Positions 7,033-15,599 of a stretch of DNA of 38,817 bases are shown here, piece after piece. The position numbers and the translations under genes are program-made. This stretch comes from Oleiphilaceae bacterium (lineage in GTDB: Bacteria > Pseudomonadota > Gammaproteobacteria > Pseudomonadales > Oleiphilaceae), in contig JAGXLV010000022.1 in the NCBI GenBank assembly GCA_018334495.1, positions 1-38,817 on the forward strand. The letters run 5' to 3'. Numbering within the stretch: the stretch's first letter is position 1; each line of letters opens with the position of its first letter. The notes under the pieces were generated by a model. That model searched no databases, had not been told where the DNA came from, and saw only the letters and a list, made by a program, of their open reading frames with translations.

Positions 7033-8169
7033 TTACCAGGCAAGCTTGAGAAAACCTTCGGGCTCAAGATCGCAGGTCGTGCCCAGCGTCCGGTTGATTT
7101 TCGCCAGTGTGGATGCCAACCACTCCCGGTCTTGCCAGACGGGATGCCTGAGCTGAAACCGGTGCATTTGCAGGGGCACCATATCGAGGGACTGCAGCTT
7201 GCCGGTCTCATGGCAAAGCCGGGGAAAATACATGAGGACCAGATCGCCCCGATAGTCCTCGTGGCCACCAATGCCTTCGTAATCGTTGATGAAATCGCCG
7301 CAGCCGTAAAGAATGAGTTTTTCGCGGTATACCTCCATGCCCCTGGGATGGTGGGACGAGTGACCGTGAACCAGGTCGACACCTGCGCGGTCGATGACCC
7401 GGTGAGCAAACATGTCCTGCCCGGTTTCCAGGTGATACCCCCAGTTGCTGCCCCAATGGATTGATAGCACTGCCAGGTCTCCGGCCCGTTTCAGGGGCAT
7501 GATTATGTCCGCAATTCTGTCCACTGAGGCATCGGATAAGTCGGGCAGTCGGAACACGCCCTCACGATCAGCGGTGGCTCCCCAGCTTTCCGGCACGCCG
7601 CTTGTTTGGACAGCGCAGGCGCAGACGATGACCCGGCGCTTCCGGCCCAGGTCGAATATTGCCGGGCGGGCTGCCTGGGGCAGACGTTCACCCGCACCAA
7701 CGGGCTTTATGCCGGCCTTGTTCAAAAAACTCAGGGTGTCGCGCAAGCCGGGGTAATCCCAGTCAAGGACATGATTGTTGGCCACCGAGCAACCATGGGG
7801 GTGGGCTGCCATCAGGCAATCGATATTGCCGGGGTGCATCCGGTAATGGATGGATTTGTCAGGCCAGGGGCTGTCACTGGTTGTAATGCTGGTTTCCAGG
7901 TTGATAAAGCGCAGGTCGGGCTGGCGTTGGTTCAGTTCCTGCAAGGCATCGCCCCAGATGTAGTCGGGCCGAACAGGGCGATCGATGGGGCCATTGCGGC
8001 GTTCGGCCAGGGCAATATAGTTCCTGGCATCCTTGACGTAGGGTTCAAAAAGCCGAGGGCCGCCGGCCTCGGGCAGGATCTGGTCGATGCCCCGGCCCGT
8101 CATGACATCTCCGCACAAAAACAAGCTGGAGGAAGTTGCAGGTTGATCCGCTGCCATAATGCCTCCCAT
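7033..8169 (-). CDS. CapA family protein (metallophosphatase fold)
   Basis: A 378-residue member of the CapA/YwtB family (PGA_cap), named after a factor for poly-gamma-glutamate capsule but widely spread without that pathway. The calcineurin-like metal-site motifs occur in order: GDVMTGRG, NLETSI, VANNHVLDW, then HWGSNWGY and HGHSSHHPRG, with GDFINDYEG near the end. There is no signal peptide or lipobox, so a cytoplasmic location is likely, unlike anchored CapA. Two starts are possible: ATG 8169 with AAGGAA nine bases upstream, and ATG 8157 with GGGAGG (8162-8167) four bases upstream; they differ by four residues. It follows the J-like gene with an 18-bp gap. No capsule genes are nearby, so its substrate is unknown. 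Confidence 0.85.
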   Translation of the reverse strand: MGGIMAADQPATSSSLFLCGDVMTGRGIDQILPEAGGPRLFEPYVKDARNYIALAERRNGPIDRPVRPDYIWGDALQELNQRQPDLRFINLETSITTSDSPWPDKSIHYRMHPGNIDCLMAAHPHGCSVANNHVLDWDYPGLRDTLSFLNKAGIKPVGAGERLPQAARPAIFDLGRKRRVIVCACAVQTSGVPESWGATADREGVFRLPDLSDASVDRIADIIMPLKRAGDLAVLSIHWGSNWGYHLETGQDMFAHRVIDRAGVDLVHGHSSHHPRGMEVYREKLILYGCGDFINDYEGIGGHEDYRGDLVLMYFPRLCHETGKLQSLDMVPLQMHRFQLRHPVWQDREWLASTLAKINRTLGTTCDLEPEGFLKLAW

Positions 8170-8187
8170 CGGGTTTTGTTCCTTGAG

Positions 8188-8853
8188 TTAACCTCCGCCC
8201 ATGCCACTGAACAGACTGGTCAGAATGACCAGCCCGACTACCCAGCCGATAACGGCGGGCCAGAAACTGACGCTCTGGGGCGCTTCCTGGTCTGCCGGCT
8301 CATTACCACGGCTTTGGGTGTCATCGGCTTTAGCCTCGTTTTGTTCCGCGATCTCTCGAGCCTGCCCGGAAACGGCGGCCCAGCCAAACCAGTCACCCAG
8401 AAACAGGGTGACATCCGCCGGGAAGGTGCCGTTTTCAGCCATGGGGCGAACTTCCTGAGTCAGGGATTCGCCAATGGCTTTGCGGATATGGGGCTGATCC
8501 GCGGGAGGCTCACCGAGAATGGCCCGCCAGAGATTCACGTTCTGACTGCGCCGCTCGTCGTTCAGCAGAGCCCGAACCTGAATCACGGTATCCCGGGCGA
8601 TTTGTGTTTCTTCGGCGCTGAGTTCTTTGCCGCTCGCCGGTGACTCGGATAATGCCGGGGCTGAGTTGGAACCGGTCGAGGTATCCTGATTTTCGGAAAC
8701 GACAAAACCCGCCTCATTCAGGGCTGTTTGATAAGCCTCCGCGAGCTTGTCGCTCTCGTCACTGGAGGCAAATTTTCGCTGCTGCAGGTAAGCCTTTTCT
8801 ATGGCTTCACGATCCCGGGTGGGCTCAATGCCCAGAACATTCCAGCAAGTCAT
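8188..8853 (-). CDS. J-domain-like protein with C-terminal membrane anchor, function unknown
   Basis: A 221-residue protein. The first 50 residues (CWNVLGIEPTRDREAIEKAY, ending in LAEAYQTALNEAG) follow helices I-II and III of a J domain. The HPD loop needed to stimulate DnaK is replaced by a short KFASSDESD stretch, so it is a J-like domain. A low-complexity Ser/Gly/Asn linker (about 53-75) leads to a second predicted helical part (about 78-175, with NVNLWRAILGEPP and LFLGDWFGWAAVSG). A charged linker and a single hydrophobic helix (about 195-215) then end in GMGGG. This suggests a protein anchored in the inner membrane by its tail with most of it in the cytoplasm. GGAG eight bases upstream supports the start. 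It lies just before the CapA-like gene. The exact family is not known to me. Confidence 0.75.
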   Translation of the reverse strand: MTCWNVLGIEPTRDREAIEKAYLQQRKFASSDESDKLAEAYQTALNEAGFVVSENQDTSTGSNSAPALSESPASGKELSAEETQIARDTVIQVRALLNDERRSQNVNLWRAILGEPPADQPHIRKAIGESLTQEVRPMAENGTFPADVTLFLGDWFGWAAVSGQAREIAEQNEAKADDTQSRGNEPADQEAPQSVSFWPAVIGWVVGLVILTSLFSGMGGG

Positions 8854-8946
8854 TACCGCACTCCAACCAAAAAAGGTTTATACGAGAAAACAAGATACCG
8901 ATCAGTCGCCCTGACTCTTTTAAGAGCACCGCGCCCTGTCCGGTTT

Positions 8947-10311
8947 TCAGTCAGCCACTGGTTCGCGCATGGTGACGAACTCTTCCGCCGAGGTCGGGTG
9001 TACGCCCAGCGTGCTGTCGAACTGCGCCTTAGTGGCACCGGCCTTCAAGGCCACTGCCAGGCCCTGCACTATTTCGCCGGCATCAGGCCCCACCATGTGG
9101 GCGCCCAGAACCCGGTCTGTGTTGTCTTCAACCACCAGTTTCATCAGGCTGCGCTCATCCCGACCGCTCAGGGTATGCTTCATGGGTTTGAACTCGGAAC
9201 GGTAGATACGCAGCTTGCCGTGGGATTCCCTTGCCTCGGCTTCGGTAAGGCCGACCGTGCCTATGTTAGGCTGGCAAAAAACGGCGGTCGGGATGGAGTT
9301 GTAATCCATAACACCCTCGCCATCGCCAAACAGGCGGCGTGTCAGCACCATACCCTGGGCAAGCGCCACAGGGGTAAGCTGAGGGGTCCCGATAACATCA
9401 CCCAAAGCTGTGATGGAGGGCACCGCAGTCTGAAATGCTTCGTCTACGACAATATGGCCGGCGGCATTGAATTGCACCCCCAGCGCTTCCAGCCCAAGGC
9501 CATCCACAAGAGCCCGGCGTCCGGTCGCGGCCATGACCAGGCCGGTGGTCAGGTAGGTACCGTCAGACAGGGCAAGCGAATAATCCTGGCCTTCGGCGCT
9601 GACAGAATCGATAGTCACGCCGAATCTGAGCTTCACGCCCTTCTTGGGCAGCTCGCTGGCAACAAATTTGCGGACATCATCGTCAAAGCCGCGAAGAAAC
9701 AGATCGCCCCGATAAAGCAATGTGGTTTCAACCCCCAGGCCCGCCAGAATGCCGGCGAACTCCACTGCAATGTAGCCGCCACCCCATACCACGGCCTCTC
9801 GGGGCAGTTGCGGCAGGTAAAACATCTCGTTGGAGCTGAGAATAAGCTCTTTACCCGGTACATCCGGCGTCACCGGCCAGCCGCCCGTGGCAATCGTAAT
9901 GTGTCTGGCTGTGTAGCTGTCCTCGGCCACCGCCACGGTATTGCCATCGGTCAGCGAGGCGGTGCCGTTGATAATGGTCACGCCGGCATTTTCCAGCATC
10001 CGCTGATAAATGCCGTTGAGTCGGTCAATCTCGGTGTTCTTGTTGGCCACCAGCGTTGGCCAATCGAAGCGTACCTGATCCTTCGGCACGTTCCAGCCAT
10101 AACCTTTGGCGTCTTCTATATCTTCGCCTGCATGGGAGCCATAAACAAACAGCTTTTTCGGAACACAGCCGACATTGACACAAGTGCCGCCCAAATAACG
10201 CGATTCAACCACGGCCACCCGTGCACCTTTCTGCGCCGACATGCGAGCAAGACGAACCCCACCGGACCCGGCACCAATAATAATTAAATCGTAATCGTAG
10301 TTATCAGACAC
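8947..10311 (-). CDS. gor: Glutathione-disulfide reductase
   Basis: This flavoprotein reduces glutathione disulfide with NADPH to keep the cytoplasm reducing. It has the FAD-binding GAGSGG (13-18), the redox pair Cys44 and Cys49 in [13 protein letters not shown], the NADPH-binding [12 protein letters not shown], the second FAD motif ALGDV, and the C-terminal [12 protein letters not shown] with the catalytic His and Glu. Length (454 residues) matches Gor. The sequence after the second GxGxxA is VETTLLYRG, with the Arg expected for NADPH rather than NADH. I take the GTG at 10311 as start because AAGGAG (10317-10322) lies five bases before it; the in-frame GTG at 10317 would overlap that site. 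It sits downstream of the acetyltransferase gene on the same strand. Confidence 0.93.
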   Translation of the reverse strand: MSDNYDYDLIIIGAGSGGVRLARMSAQKGARVAVVESRYLGGTCVNVGCVPKKLFVYGSHAGEDIEDAKGYGWNVPKDQVRFDWPTLVANKNTEIDRLNGIYQRMLENAGVTIINGTASLTDGNTVAVAEDSYTARHITIATGGWPVTPDVPGKELILSSNEMFYLPQLPREAVVWGGGYIAVEFAGILAGLGVETTLLYRGDLFLRGFDDDVRKFVASELPKKGVKLRFGVTIDSVSAEGQDYSLALSDGTYLTTGLVMAATGRRALVDGLGLEALGVQFNAAGHIVVDEAFQTAVPSITALGDVIGTPQLTPVALAQGMVLTRRLFGDGEGVMDYNSIPTAVFCQPNIGTVGLTEAEARESHGKLRIYRSEFKPMKHTLSGRDERSLMKLVVEDNTDRVLGAHMVGPDAGEIVQGLAVALKAGATKAQFDSTLGVHPTSAEEFVTMREPVAD

Positions 10312-10316
10312 ATACA

Positions 10317-10322
10317 CTCCTT
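10317..10322 (-). promoter_or_regulatory. Ribosome binding site that fixes the gor start
   Basis: AAGGAG lies five bases upstream of the GTG at 10311 on the minus strand. The other in-frame candidate, GTG at 10317, begins inside this site, and the ATG at 10313 is out of frame, so 10311 is the only start with normal spacing. Confidence 0.7.
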
Positions 10323-10381
10323 GGAACAGGGTTCAATTGCTGGCAAGGTCCCGGCGTTTTCCGGTCGGACTCCTGTCGTGC

Positions 10382-11050
10382 TCAGGACGTCTCGGCTTTG
10401 TCGGTTGCCGGTGCCAATTCACGGAATAAAATGTGGTCTTCCTGGTCGCCGAGCTGAATTTTCCCCAGACTGCGAAATCCCATGGATTCATAGAAATGGA
10501 GGTACCGGCTGTTACCGGTATCCAGAACCAGGCCGCTGCCACGGGGACTGTCCGCGCACAGCTGTTCCACTGTCTGCAGCAGTAGCCGCCCAAGTCCGCG
10601 ATTCTGGTACTTGGGGTGCACACCCATGAGTGGTAACTGATGAGCACTGGCGTCAGGTAGCATGGCCCTGATCTGCTTATGGTAATCCAGATAACGGCGA
10701 GTCGACGCGAAACCGGCCGTGAGAACCATTCGGACCCGCCAGCTGAACTGATTGGCAAGATCAAGCCGCAAGGCCGGGTCGCCGATAAAAGCGGCGCCCA
10801 CAAGCGTGTTTTTCACCATAATGCCGACAGCGTCCTGATCCAGTTCCAGGTAAAGATTGGTCAATTCGCGAATAGTGGCACGGACGCGCTGGTCGTAGCC
10901 CGAGCGCTTACTGTTGAACAGGTACTGGAAAGTCGGGTCATGACGATAAGCCTGGAAGAGTATGGATTTGGCTTCGCTTATTGCAGTCTCGTCCAGGCGC
11001 ACAACGACCGGTTCGATTTTGTCATGTTTTTCGGTGTTGTCTTGTGTCAT
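10382..11050 (-). CDS. GNAT family N-acetyltransferase
   Basis: A 222-residue cytoplasmic acetyltransferase of the GNAT fold. The acetyl-CoA loop is LMGVHPKYQNRGLGRLLL (motif A, Q/R-x-x-G-x-G/A), followed by VLDTGNSRYLHFYESMGF, the usual motif B with the Tyr-Glu-Ser-x-GF end. The first half (ILFQAYRHDPTFQYLF) resembles the branch often annotated as generic acetyltransferases acting on small molecules. Substrate cannot be named. The ribosome site is weak. It lies between gspM and gor on the same strand, 50 bp after the end of the gsp run's coding strand order (gspM stop at 11101), so it may be read through from that operon. Confidence 0.85.
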   Translation of the reverse strand: MTQDNTEKHDKIEPVVVRLDETAISEAKSILFQAYRHDPTFQYLFNSKRSGYDQRVRATIRELTNLYLELDQDAVGIMVKNTLVGAAFIGDPALRLDLANQFSWRVRMVLTAGFASTRRYLDYHKQIRAMLPDASAHQLPLMGVHPKYQNRGLGRLLLQTVEQLCADSPRGSGLVLDTGNSRYLHFYESMGFRSLGKIQLGDQEDHILFRELAPATDKAETS

Positions 11051-11100
11051 GGCAGTAACTCTGGTTCGGTTATTTCAATATGAAGCCCTACGGACCATGC

Positions 11101-11631
11101 TCAGCTTCGGATCTTGAGCGTCAGGCGTACCGACACCCTTCCCGGCTTGTCACTCCGGTCCAGTGCGGCCTGATCAATGACAATACCCTGTTCGGCGGTC
11201 AGTCCCTCGAGCCAGGCGGCAAGCTGGCTGAAAGGCACATCTTCCAGCCAGACACGTATGGCGTTATCGCCGCTCGGCTCAAAACGTTGCAAGGCTATGC
11301 CGGAGGCTTTGGCGCTGCTGGTGACGGAGGACATCAAGGCCCTGCTGTCGCCGATGCGGGAACCGGCTTGCGTTTTTTCGCGGCTCTCGACAAGACGCTG
11401 GAGCTTGCCTTCGTTGCTCTTCACCCAGGCAAGCTGAGATTCTGCCTGCTGATGATTTGATAGTGCCTCATCGTGAAAACCGGTAACCGGGCGCCAAACA
11501 GCAAAATAAAGCACGGCCAGCAGCAACGCAACCGACATGAGCCCCAACGCTTTCTGGTCGCGTCGCGACAACTGGTCATATTGAGCCACCAGCTTTTGCG
11601 CCACGGGGAGCGACATCAATTTTTGTATCAC
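11101..11631 (-). CDS. gspM: Type II secretion system protein M
   Basis: A 176-residue bitopic inner-membrane protein of the T2SS assembly platform. A short cytoplasmic N-terminus with RRDQKALGL precedes one transmembrane helix (about residues 31-50, MSVALLLAVLYFAVWRPV). A periplasmic coiled-coil and ferredoxin-like domain follow (LAWVKSNEGKLQRLV, then LEDVPFSQLAAWLEGL and VSVRLTLK). GspM binds GspL and stabilises it. The GTG at 11631 is taken as start since GGAGG (11640-11644) lies eight bases before it; this start leaves only a 4-bp gap after gspL. It is the last gene of the gspE-M run. Confidence 0.88.
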   Translation of the reverse strand: MIQKLMSLPVAQKLVAQYDQLSRRDQKALGLMSVALLLAVLYFAVWRPVTGFHDEALSNHQQAESQLAWVKSNEGKLQRLVESREKTQAGSRIGDSRALMSSVTSSAKASGIALQRFEPSGDNAIRVWLEDVPFSQLAAWLEGLTAEQGIVIDQAALDRSDKPGRVSVRLTLKIRS

Positions 11632-11635
11632 AATA

Positions 11636-12928
11636 TCAGCCTCCAGAAATGGTGAGTCGGCCACGGGCACCGGATGCTTCATTCACCACCGAACCAATGT
11701 CGGCATCCAGGCCCCGATCATTCAAACCGGCCCGCAAGGCGGTGAGAGCGCTGTAGTCATCGGCCCGAAGGTCAACGACCAGTTTCCCCCGGCTCTGGCT
11801 GAAGTTGATACTGGTAAATTCCACCGTGTCTTTTGCCGGCAGTTGCGAGTATTGCTGGCCGGTCTGTTTCATCAGCGAGAGAAAATCCGTGGTCGCGCCG
11901 CTTTGAGTGGCAACCCGCAATTCGCCGCTCAACACTCGCCTGAGGTTACCGGCATGGGTGCGAGTGTCTTCCGGGAAAGCCGCCCGGTAACTCGCCATGG
12001 CCTGCTCATTGAATTTGTCAGCCTGATTCTGGTGATAAACTCCCAGCCCGGCTTCCAGGCCGAGCTGAAGAATCAGCCACAGGCCAGCGATGGCGATAGC
12101 AGGGCGCCAGGGCCGCCATGCGCTATTACCGGCCCGATTTACGTTGTAGGACCCCTGGCACAGATTGACCGGCTCGCACAGGTGGTGATGGTGCGAGTGC
12201 GCGAGTAGCTCCAGCGGGGTCAGTTCAAGGGTTTCTTCCCTGATGGCTAAACGTCCCGGTGCTTTCAGTGTGGCTATCAGACTTTGGCTTTTTGCCAGAT
12301 CATCGGCCCCTGCGAAAACCGTCACCTTGACCTCGGCGGCGACTTCTTCCTCTGGCGGCAGGGCCAGGGTATGGGAAAACATGGCGAGATTGTCGATCTG
12401 CATCCGCAGCCATTCACCACGCGCGCTCGCCAACAGCGCATAGGCGCCATCCAGGCAGATCGCCCAGTCTGTGTCCTGGCAGGGAAGCAATCCGGCATCC
12501 GGGTATATCGCCTCCAGCTCGACGTGCGCCCAGCCTTCGAACAGAGCCGACCAAAAAGCCATATGGCTGTGGTCGATGGCCGCGACGCGGAAGCCTTCAG
12601 CCTCCCGGCCACCCAGTGCCAGGTGCATGCTCTCAATGTCCTGGGCCAGTTGTTCCTCTACTGCGAAAGGCAAAGCCTGGCGAATGAAACGTTCCTGTTT
12701 GGCCGGGATGCTGGCATGACAGAACAATGCCTCGTCTCCGGGAATCAGGCCGATAAGCCTTACGGTATCGAGTGCGTTCTGCCCCAGCGTCTGTTCGATC
12801 TGCGCCCGGGCATGGTTCTCGCCGCGAGCCTGTATTTCGCCAACGGCATCCAGCAATGCCCAGTCGAACAATGGCTCGGCCGGGTCTGTGATGGGCGCCA
12901 CTGGTCTGGCGTAAAGACGGTATGACAT
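11636..12928 (-). CDS. gspL: Type II secretion system protein L
   Basis: A 430-residue inner-membrane protein that couples the ATPase GspE to the pseudopilus platform. The cytoplasmic part (about residues 1-270) has the actin-like GspL fold, with LIPGDEALFCHASIPAKQER and LPFAVEEQLAQDIE as the conserved core. One transmembrane helix follows (WRPAIAIAGLWLILQLGLEA, about 280-300). The periplasmic C-terminal domain ends in a ferredoxin-like segment with LVVDLRADDYSALTALRAGL. The start at 12928 (MSYRLYARP) agrees with family length; GspL proteins do not carry the extra 36 residues that a start at 13036 would add. It lies 19 bp after gspK. Confidence 0.9.
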   Translation of the reverse strand: MSYRLYARPVAPITDPAEPLFDWALLDAVGEIQARGENHARAQIEQTLGQNALDTVRLIGLIPGDEALFCHASIPAKQERFIRQALPFAVEEQLAQDIESMHLALGGREAEGFRVAAIDHSHMAFWSALFEGWAHVELEAIYPDAGLLPCQDTDWAICLDGAYALLASARGEWLRMQIDNLAMFSHTLALPPEEEVAAEVKVTVFAGADDLAKSQSLIATLKAPGRLAIREETLELTPLELLAHSHHHHLCEPVNLCQGSYNVNRAGNSAWRPWRPAIAIAGLWLILQLGLEAGLGVYHQNQADKFNEQAMASYRAAFPEDTRTHAGNLRRVLSGELRVATQSGATTDFLSLMKQTGQQYSQLPAKDTVEFTSINFSQSRGKLVVDLRADDYSALTALRAGLNDRGLDADIGSVVNEASGARGRLTISGG

Positions 12929-12947
12929 TATCTCTGGGTCCTGGAGT

Positions 12948-13955
12948 TCAAGGGCCTTGACTGCCCGACGCACCAAAAGGCTCTTTGGTGATACGATTTT
13001 TCTGGCCGGCATCACGCTGGACGGTGGCCAATTCACCTGCCGGGCTGCGATAAACCAGGCTCACAAGATTCACCACCCGGTCATCGTAGGTAATACGGGA
13101 AGCGACTTCAAAAAAATGCGTTTTCAGGGTCAGGCCTTCGGCTTGCAAGCCTAGCCCGGCAAATTCCGGCAGGGCCAGAAATGTCTGCAGGTCTTCGAAG
13201 CGCTCGTCTTCGCGCTGGAGAATGACCGACTCCGCCTGGGCTGCCGTCAGGTCAGGATGCAGTGCCTGGATTACCTGCCGGGGGGCCATGTTAACATTGA
13301 TACCGCCGCCGGAAACCGGTAGCGCGGTGACAAAAGGTATCAGTCGTTGATAATCCTCCTCATTGATGCCATCGAGAAGACGCAATTCCGTGACACTGAC
13401 AAAGGGCTGGTTCGCGGTGCGGTAAGGTGGATCCTGAATAAGATAACGGCCATCCTCGGCACCGTAAGCGGTAACGGTTTCGTCATTGGGGTCGACCCAG
13501 TCGATCATTGCGTCTGCATTAACGCTGGTAATCTCAAGCACGTCCAGTAGCCGCACCACCCGATCACGGACGCTCTGATTAATTTCTCCCGAGGCCATAA
13601 CCAGGTCATTGAGATTGATTCGACCAGCAAGATCATCAATTTGCACCTCCACCACGCCATCGTCCAGGGGCAGTATTGCAGAGTACCTTGCCCAGGGTTC
13701 GTCCGGGCTGTCGATAAAGCTGTTGTCTTTTTTGTCCTCCTCGTAATCCTGGAAGAGCGTCTGCCTTGCAAAAGCCTCCGCGCCCAGGGCGATGTTGTAA
13801 CCCTGGCTTTGCGCCAGAAAATGCCCGGCCTTGAAAACGCGGATGCTCTGGTGTTTGGTCATGCCGGCCGCCAGCATTACGACCAACGCCATCGCCAGCA
13901 AGACCATGATCAAGGCTGCGCCGTTTTGCCGGGAGCAGGTTTTTGAAGGCGTCAT
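12948..13955 (-). CDS. gspK: Type II secretion system minor pseudopilin K
   Basis: A 335-residue minor pseudopilin, the largest of the pseudopilus tip. After a short basic leader it has GAALIMVLLAMALVVMLAAG, a prepilin cleavage site and hydrophobic helix that lack the Glu at +5, which is the hallmark of GspK. The large inserted helical domain carries repeated helix-hairpin-helix-like parts (LAGRINLNDLV, then AMIDWVDPNDE and GGINVNMAPRQVIQALHPDL). GspK caps the GspI-J-K tip complex. Its ATG overlaps the gspJ stop as ATGA. Confidence 0.92.
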   Translation of the reverse strand: MTPSKTCSRQNGAALIMVLLAMALVVMLAAGMTKHQSIRVFKAGHFLAQSQGYNIALGAEAFARQTLFQDYEEDKKDNSFIDSPDEPWARYSAILPLDDGVVEVQIDDLAGRINLNDLVMASGEINQSVRDRVVRLLDVLEITSVNADAMIDWVDPNDETVTAYGAEDGRYLIQDPPYRTANQPFVSVTELRLLDGINEEDYQRLIPFVTALPVSGGGINVNMAPRQVIQALHPDLTAAQAESVILQREDERFEDLQTFLALPEFAGLGLQAEGLTLKTHFFEVASRITYDDRVVNLVSLVYRSPAGELATVQRDAGQKNRITKEPFGASGSQGP

Positions 13956-14683
13956 TGAGCCGCGCCCTCCTCGTCCAGCCTGTCCGAATCGTCGGGCTCC
14001 GCCGGGTCTGAGGCCTGGCCCGCCTGGACTAGTTGGCCCTGGGCACTTTGGTGATCATAATCCGGTAACGAAAATACCCGGCTAAGATCGCCGAACCGAC
14101 GGTGCGACAAGGTCAGCTCTATACCCAGGGGCAAGGGCTGCTGGGGCCGTGAATTGGTCCCGGTCGCAGCCTCGCCGGTGTCATCCGGAGGCCAGTTTTC
14201 GACCCAGTTGCGGTCCTCATCCAGAAAACGAACGTTAAAAGCGGTGACCTGGTCCAGTAAAAGCTGGTCCCGGCTAGTTTCTTCCTGGCCGCGATCGACC
14301 GAAACCCAATAACGTCGCCGCAGCTCTTCTCCGGTAAACTCGTAGGCACTGCGCTGCAATTCGCTGCGCTTGTGTCCGAGCGGATTACGCCAACCCTGGC
14401 GGGTAAGGCTGAGATTGAAAGCATCACTGCGGGAACTCAGGGCAGGCTCGAAATCACCGTAAATGTTGCGAATCGGGCGGTTTACGATCTGGTTGATATC
14501 TCTTTGCAGCACCAGAAACGCGCGCTGCAGTGCCTCGAACTCGTCCGCCACTTCATCCACGCGGTCCCGTGACAACACCACTCCGGAAACGACCTGCCAG
14601 ACACCCAGGCCGATAACGGCCGTGATGGTCACCGCAATCAGAACCTCCATCAGGGTGAAGCCCGTTTGGTGGTTCCGGCTCAT
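13952..14683 (-). CDS. gspJ: Type II secretion system minor pseudopilin J
   Basis: A 243-residue minor pseudopilin of the pseudopilus tip. The leader ends in TGFTLMEVLIAVTITAVIG, with Gly at the prepilin peptidase cut, Phe at +1 and Glu at +5. The periplasmic domain has the family block ALQRAFLVLQRDINQIVNRP and later FNVRFLDEDRNWVENWPP. The C-terminus ends in an acidic, disordered-looking tail (DPAEPDDSDRLDEEGAAQ). The start codon overlaps the gspI stop and the stop overlaps the gspK start, both as ATGA, so translation is coupled. Confidence 0.92.
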   Translation of the reverse strand: MSRNHQTGFTLMEVLIAVTITAVIGLGVWQVVSGVVLSRDRVDEVADEFEALQRAFLVLQRDINQIVNRPIRNIYGDFEPALSSRSDAFNLSLTRQGWRNPLGHKRSELQRSAYEFTGEELRRRYWVSVDRGQEETSRDQLLLDQVTAFNVRFLDEDRNWVENWPPDDTGEAATGTNSRPQQPLPLGIELTLSHRRFGDLSRVFSLPDYDHQSAQGQLVQAGQASDPAEPDDSDRLDEEGAAQ

Positions 14684-15060
14684 CCCTGTTCACCGATAAA
14701 GCCCGACAAGCTGTGCACTGACTGTGCTTCAGGCTGGCCACTCACAAAACGCATCACATTGATGTCTACCCGGCGGATGCTGACTTCTTCGGTGGCGCTG
14801 ACTTCGGTGGCGACCTGCCAGCGGTAGGGACCAAAGTCCAGCTCTTCCGAATCCTTGGCAATCCCGGGAAAGCCTTCCTGCAAGCGCAGTTCGGCCAGTC
14901 GGTTTTCAGCGATCCAGAGCGCGAGCGTTTTATCTCTTATGCGCTCGTAGCTGCCGATATATTGGCTGCCCACTTGCGCCGCGGCACTGGCGATAAGCCC
15001 GAAAACAAGCAAGGCGACCAGCACTTCGATCAGCGTAAACCCGCGCGGATGCCGCTTCAT
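14680..15060 (-). CDS. gspI: Type II secretion system minor pseudopilin I
   Basis: A 126-residue minor pseudopilin. It starts MKRHPRGFTLIEVLVALLVF, a short basic leader, the G|F cleavage site and Glu at +5. Family residues LALWIAENRLAELRL follow the transmembrane helix. GspI nucleates the tip complex by recruiting GspJ and GspK. It overlaps its neighbours gspH and gspJ by four bases each. Confidence 0.92.
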   Translation of the reverse strand: MKRHPRGFTLIEVLVALLVFGLIASAAAQVGSQYIGSYERIRDKTLALWIAENRLAELRLQEGFPGIAKDSEELDFGPYRWQVATEVSATEEVSIRRVDINVMRFVSGQPEAQSVHSLSGFIGEQG

Positions 15061-15593
15061 AACACGGCCTTGTCAGGCCCGTTCGACGGATTCTGCCAGT
15101 GAATACCGTTAAAGCCTTCCGACTCGATCACGTGAACCGCCGGAATCCTGTCCGAGGTACTGAAACCAAGCTCGAAAGGGGTGACTTCGCCACTGGAGAA
15201 AAACACGATATCAGGCTGGATTTCATCCTCATCCTTGTCCGTCAGCCTTGGCATGTCGTTGTCGATAATCGAGGCCACCACCAGCCATTCAGGCAGGGAT
15301 CGGGGACGGAAGAGTCGGTCCGGCTGAAGTTGCCAGGCCCGCTCGGCGTCGTCGAACACCACAAAACGATAGCTTGTTTCTTCAAACACCAGGCCGATCT
15401 CCTGGTTGTTGAAAATGGCCTGTTCCGACGCGGTCTGCATCAGTAAATACAGGTCCCGGACAACATTTTGGACTTCCTGCTGGCGCGCGCCGCCACTCAA
15501 ATTCACGACAGCCAGCGAAGCCAGCAGGCCAACGATGACCAAAACCACCAGAATCTCGATCAGTGTGAAGCCGGATGCACGGCGTAATTCCAT
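15057..15593 (-). CDS. gspH: Type II secretion system minor pseudopilin H
   Basis: A 178-residue minor pseudopilin. The leader ends in ASGFTLIEILVVLVIVGLLA with the prepilin cut before Phe and Glu at +5. The rest is a beta-rich domain (LYLLMQTASEQAIFNNQEIG, then SYRFVVFDD and FSSGEVTPFELGF) typical of GspH/FimT. GspH joins the tip complex to the GspG shaft. It starts six bases after gspG ends. Confidence 0.92.
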   Translation of the reverse strand: MELRRASGFTLIEILVVLVIVGLLASLAVVNLSGGARQQEVQNVVRDLYLLMQTASEQAIFNNQEIGLVFEETSYRFVVFDDAERAWQLQPDRLFRPRSLPEWLVVASIIDNDMPRLTDKDEDEIQPDIVFFSSGEVTPFELGFSTSDRIPAVHVIESEGFNGIHWQNPSNGPDKAVL

Positions 15594-15599
15594 TTAAAG

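Noticed and set aside
6856..7464. Long plus-strand frame over the 3' half of the CapA-type gene
   Set aside because: It is the antisense shadow of a gene with clear metallophosphatase motifs on the minus strand.
8728..10287. 519-codon plus-strand frame opposite gor
   Set aside because: The minus strand encodes glutathione reductase with all active-site motifs; the long opposite frame is a by-product of high G+C.
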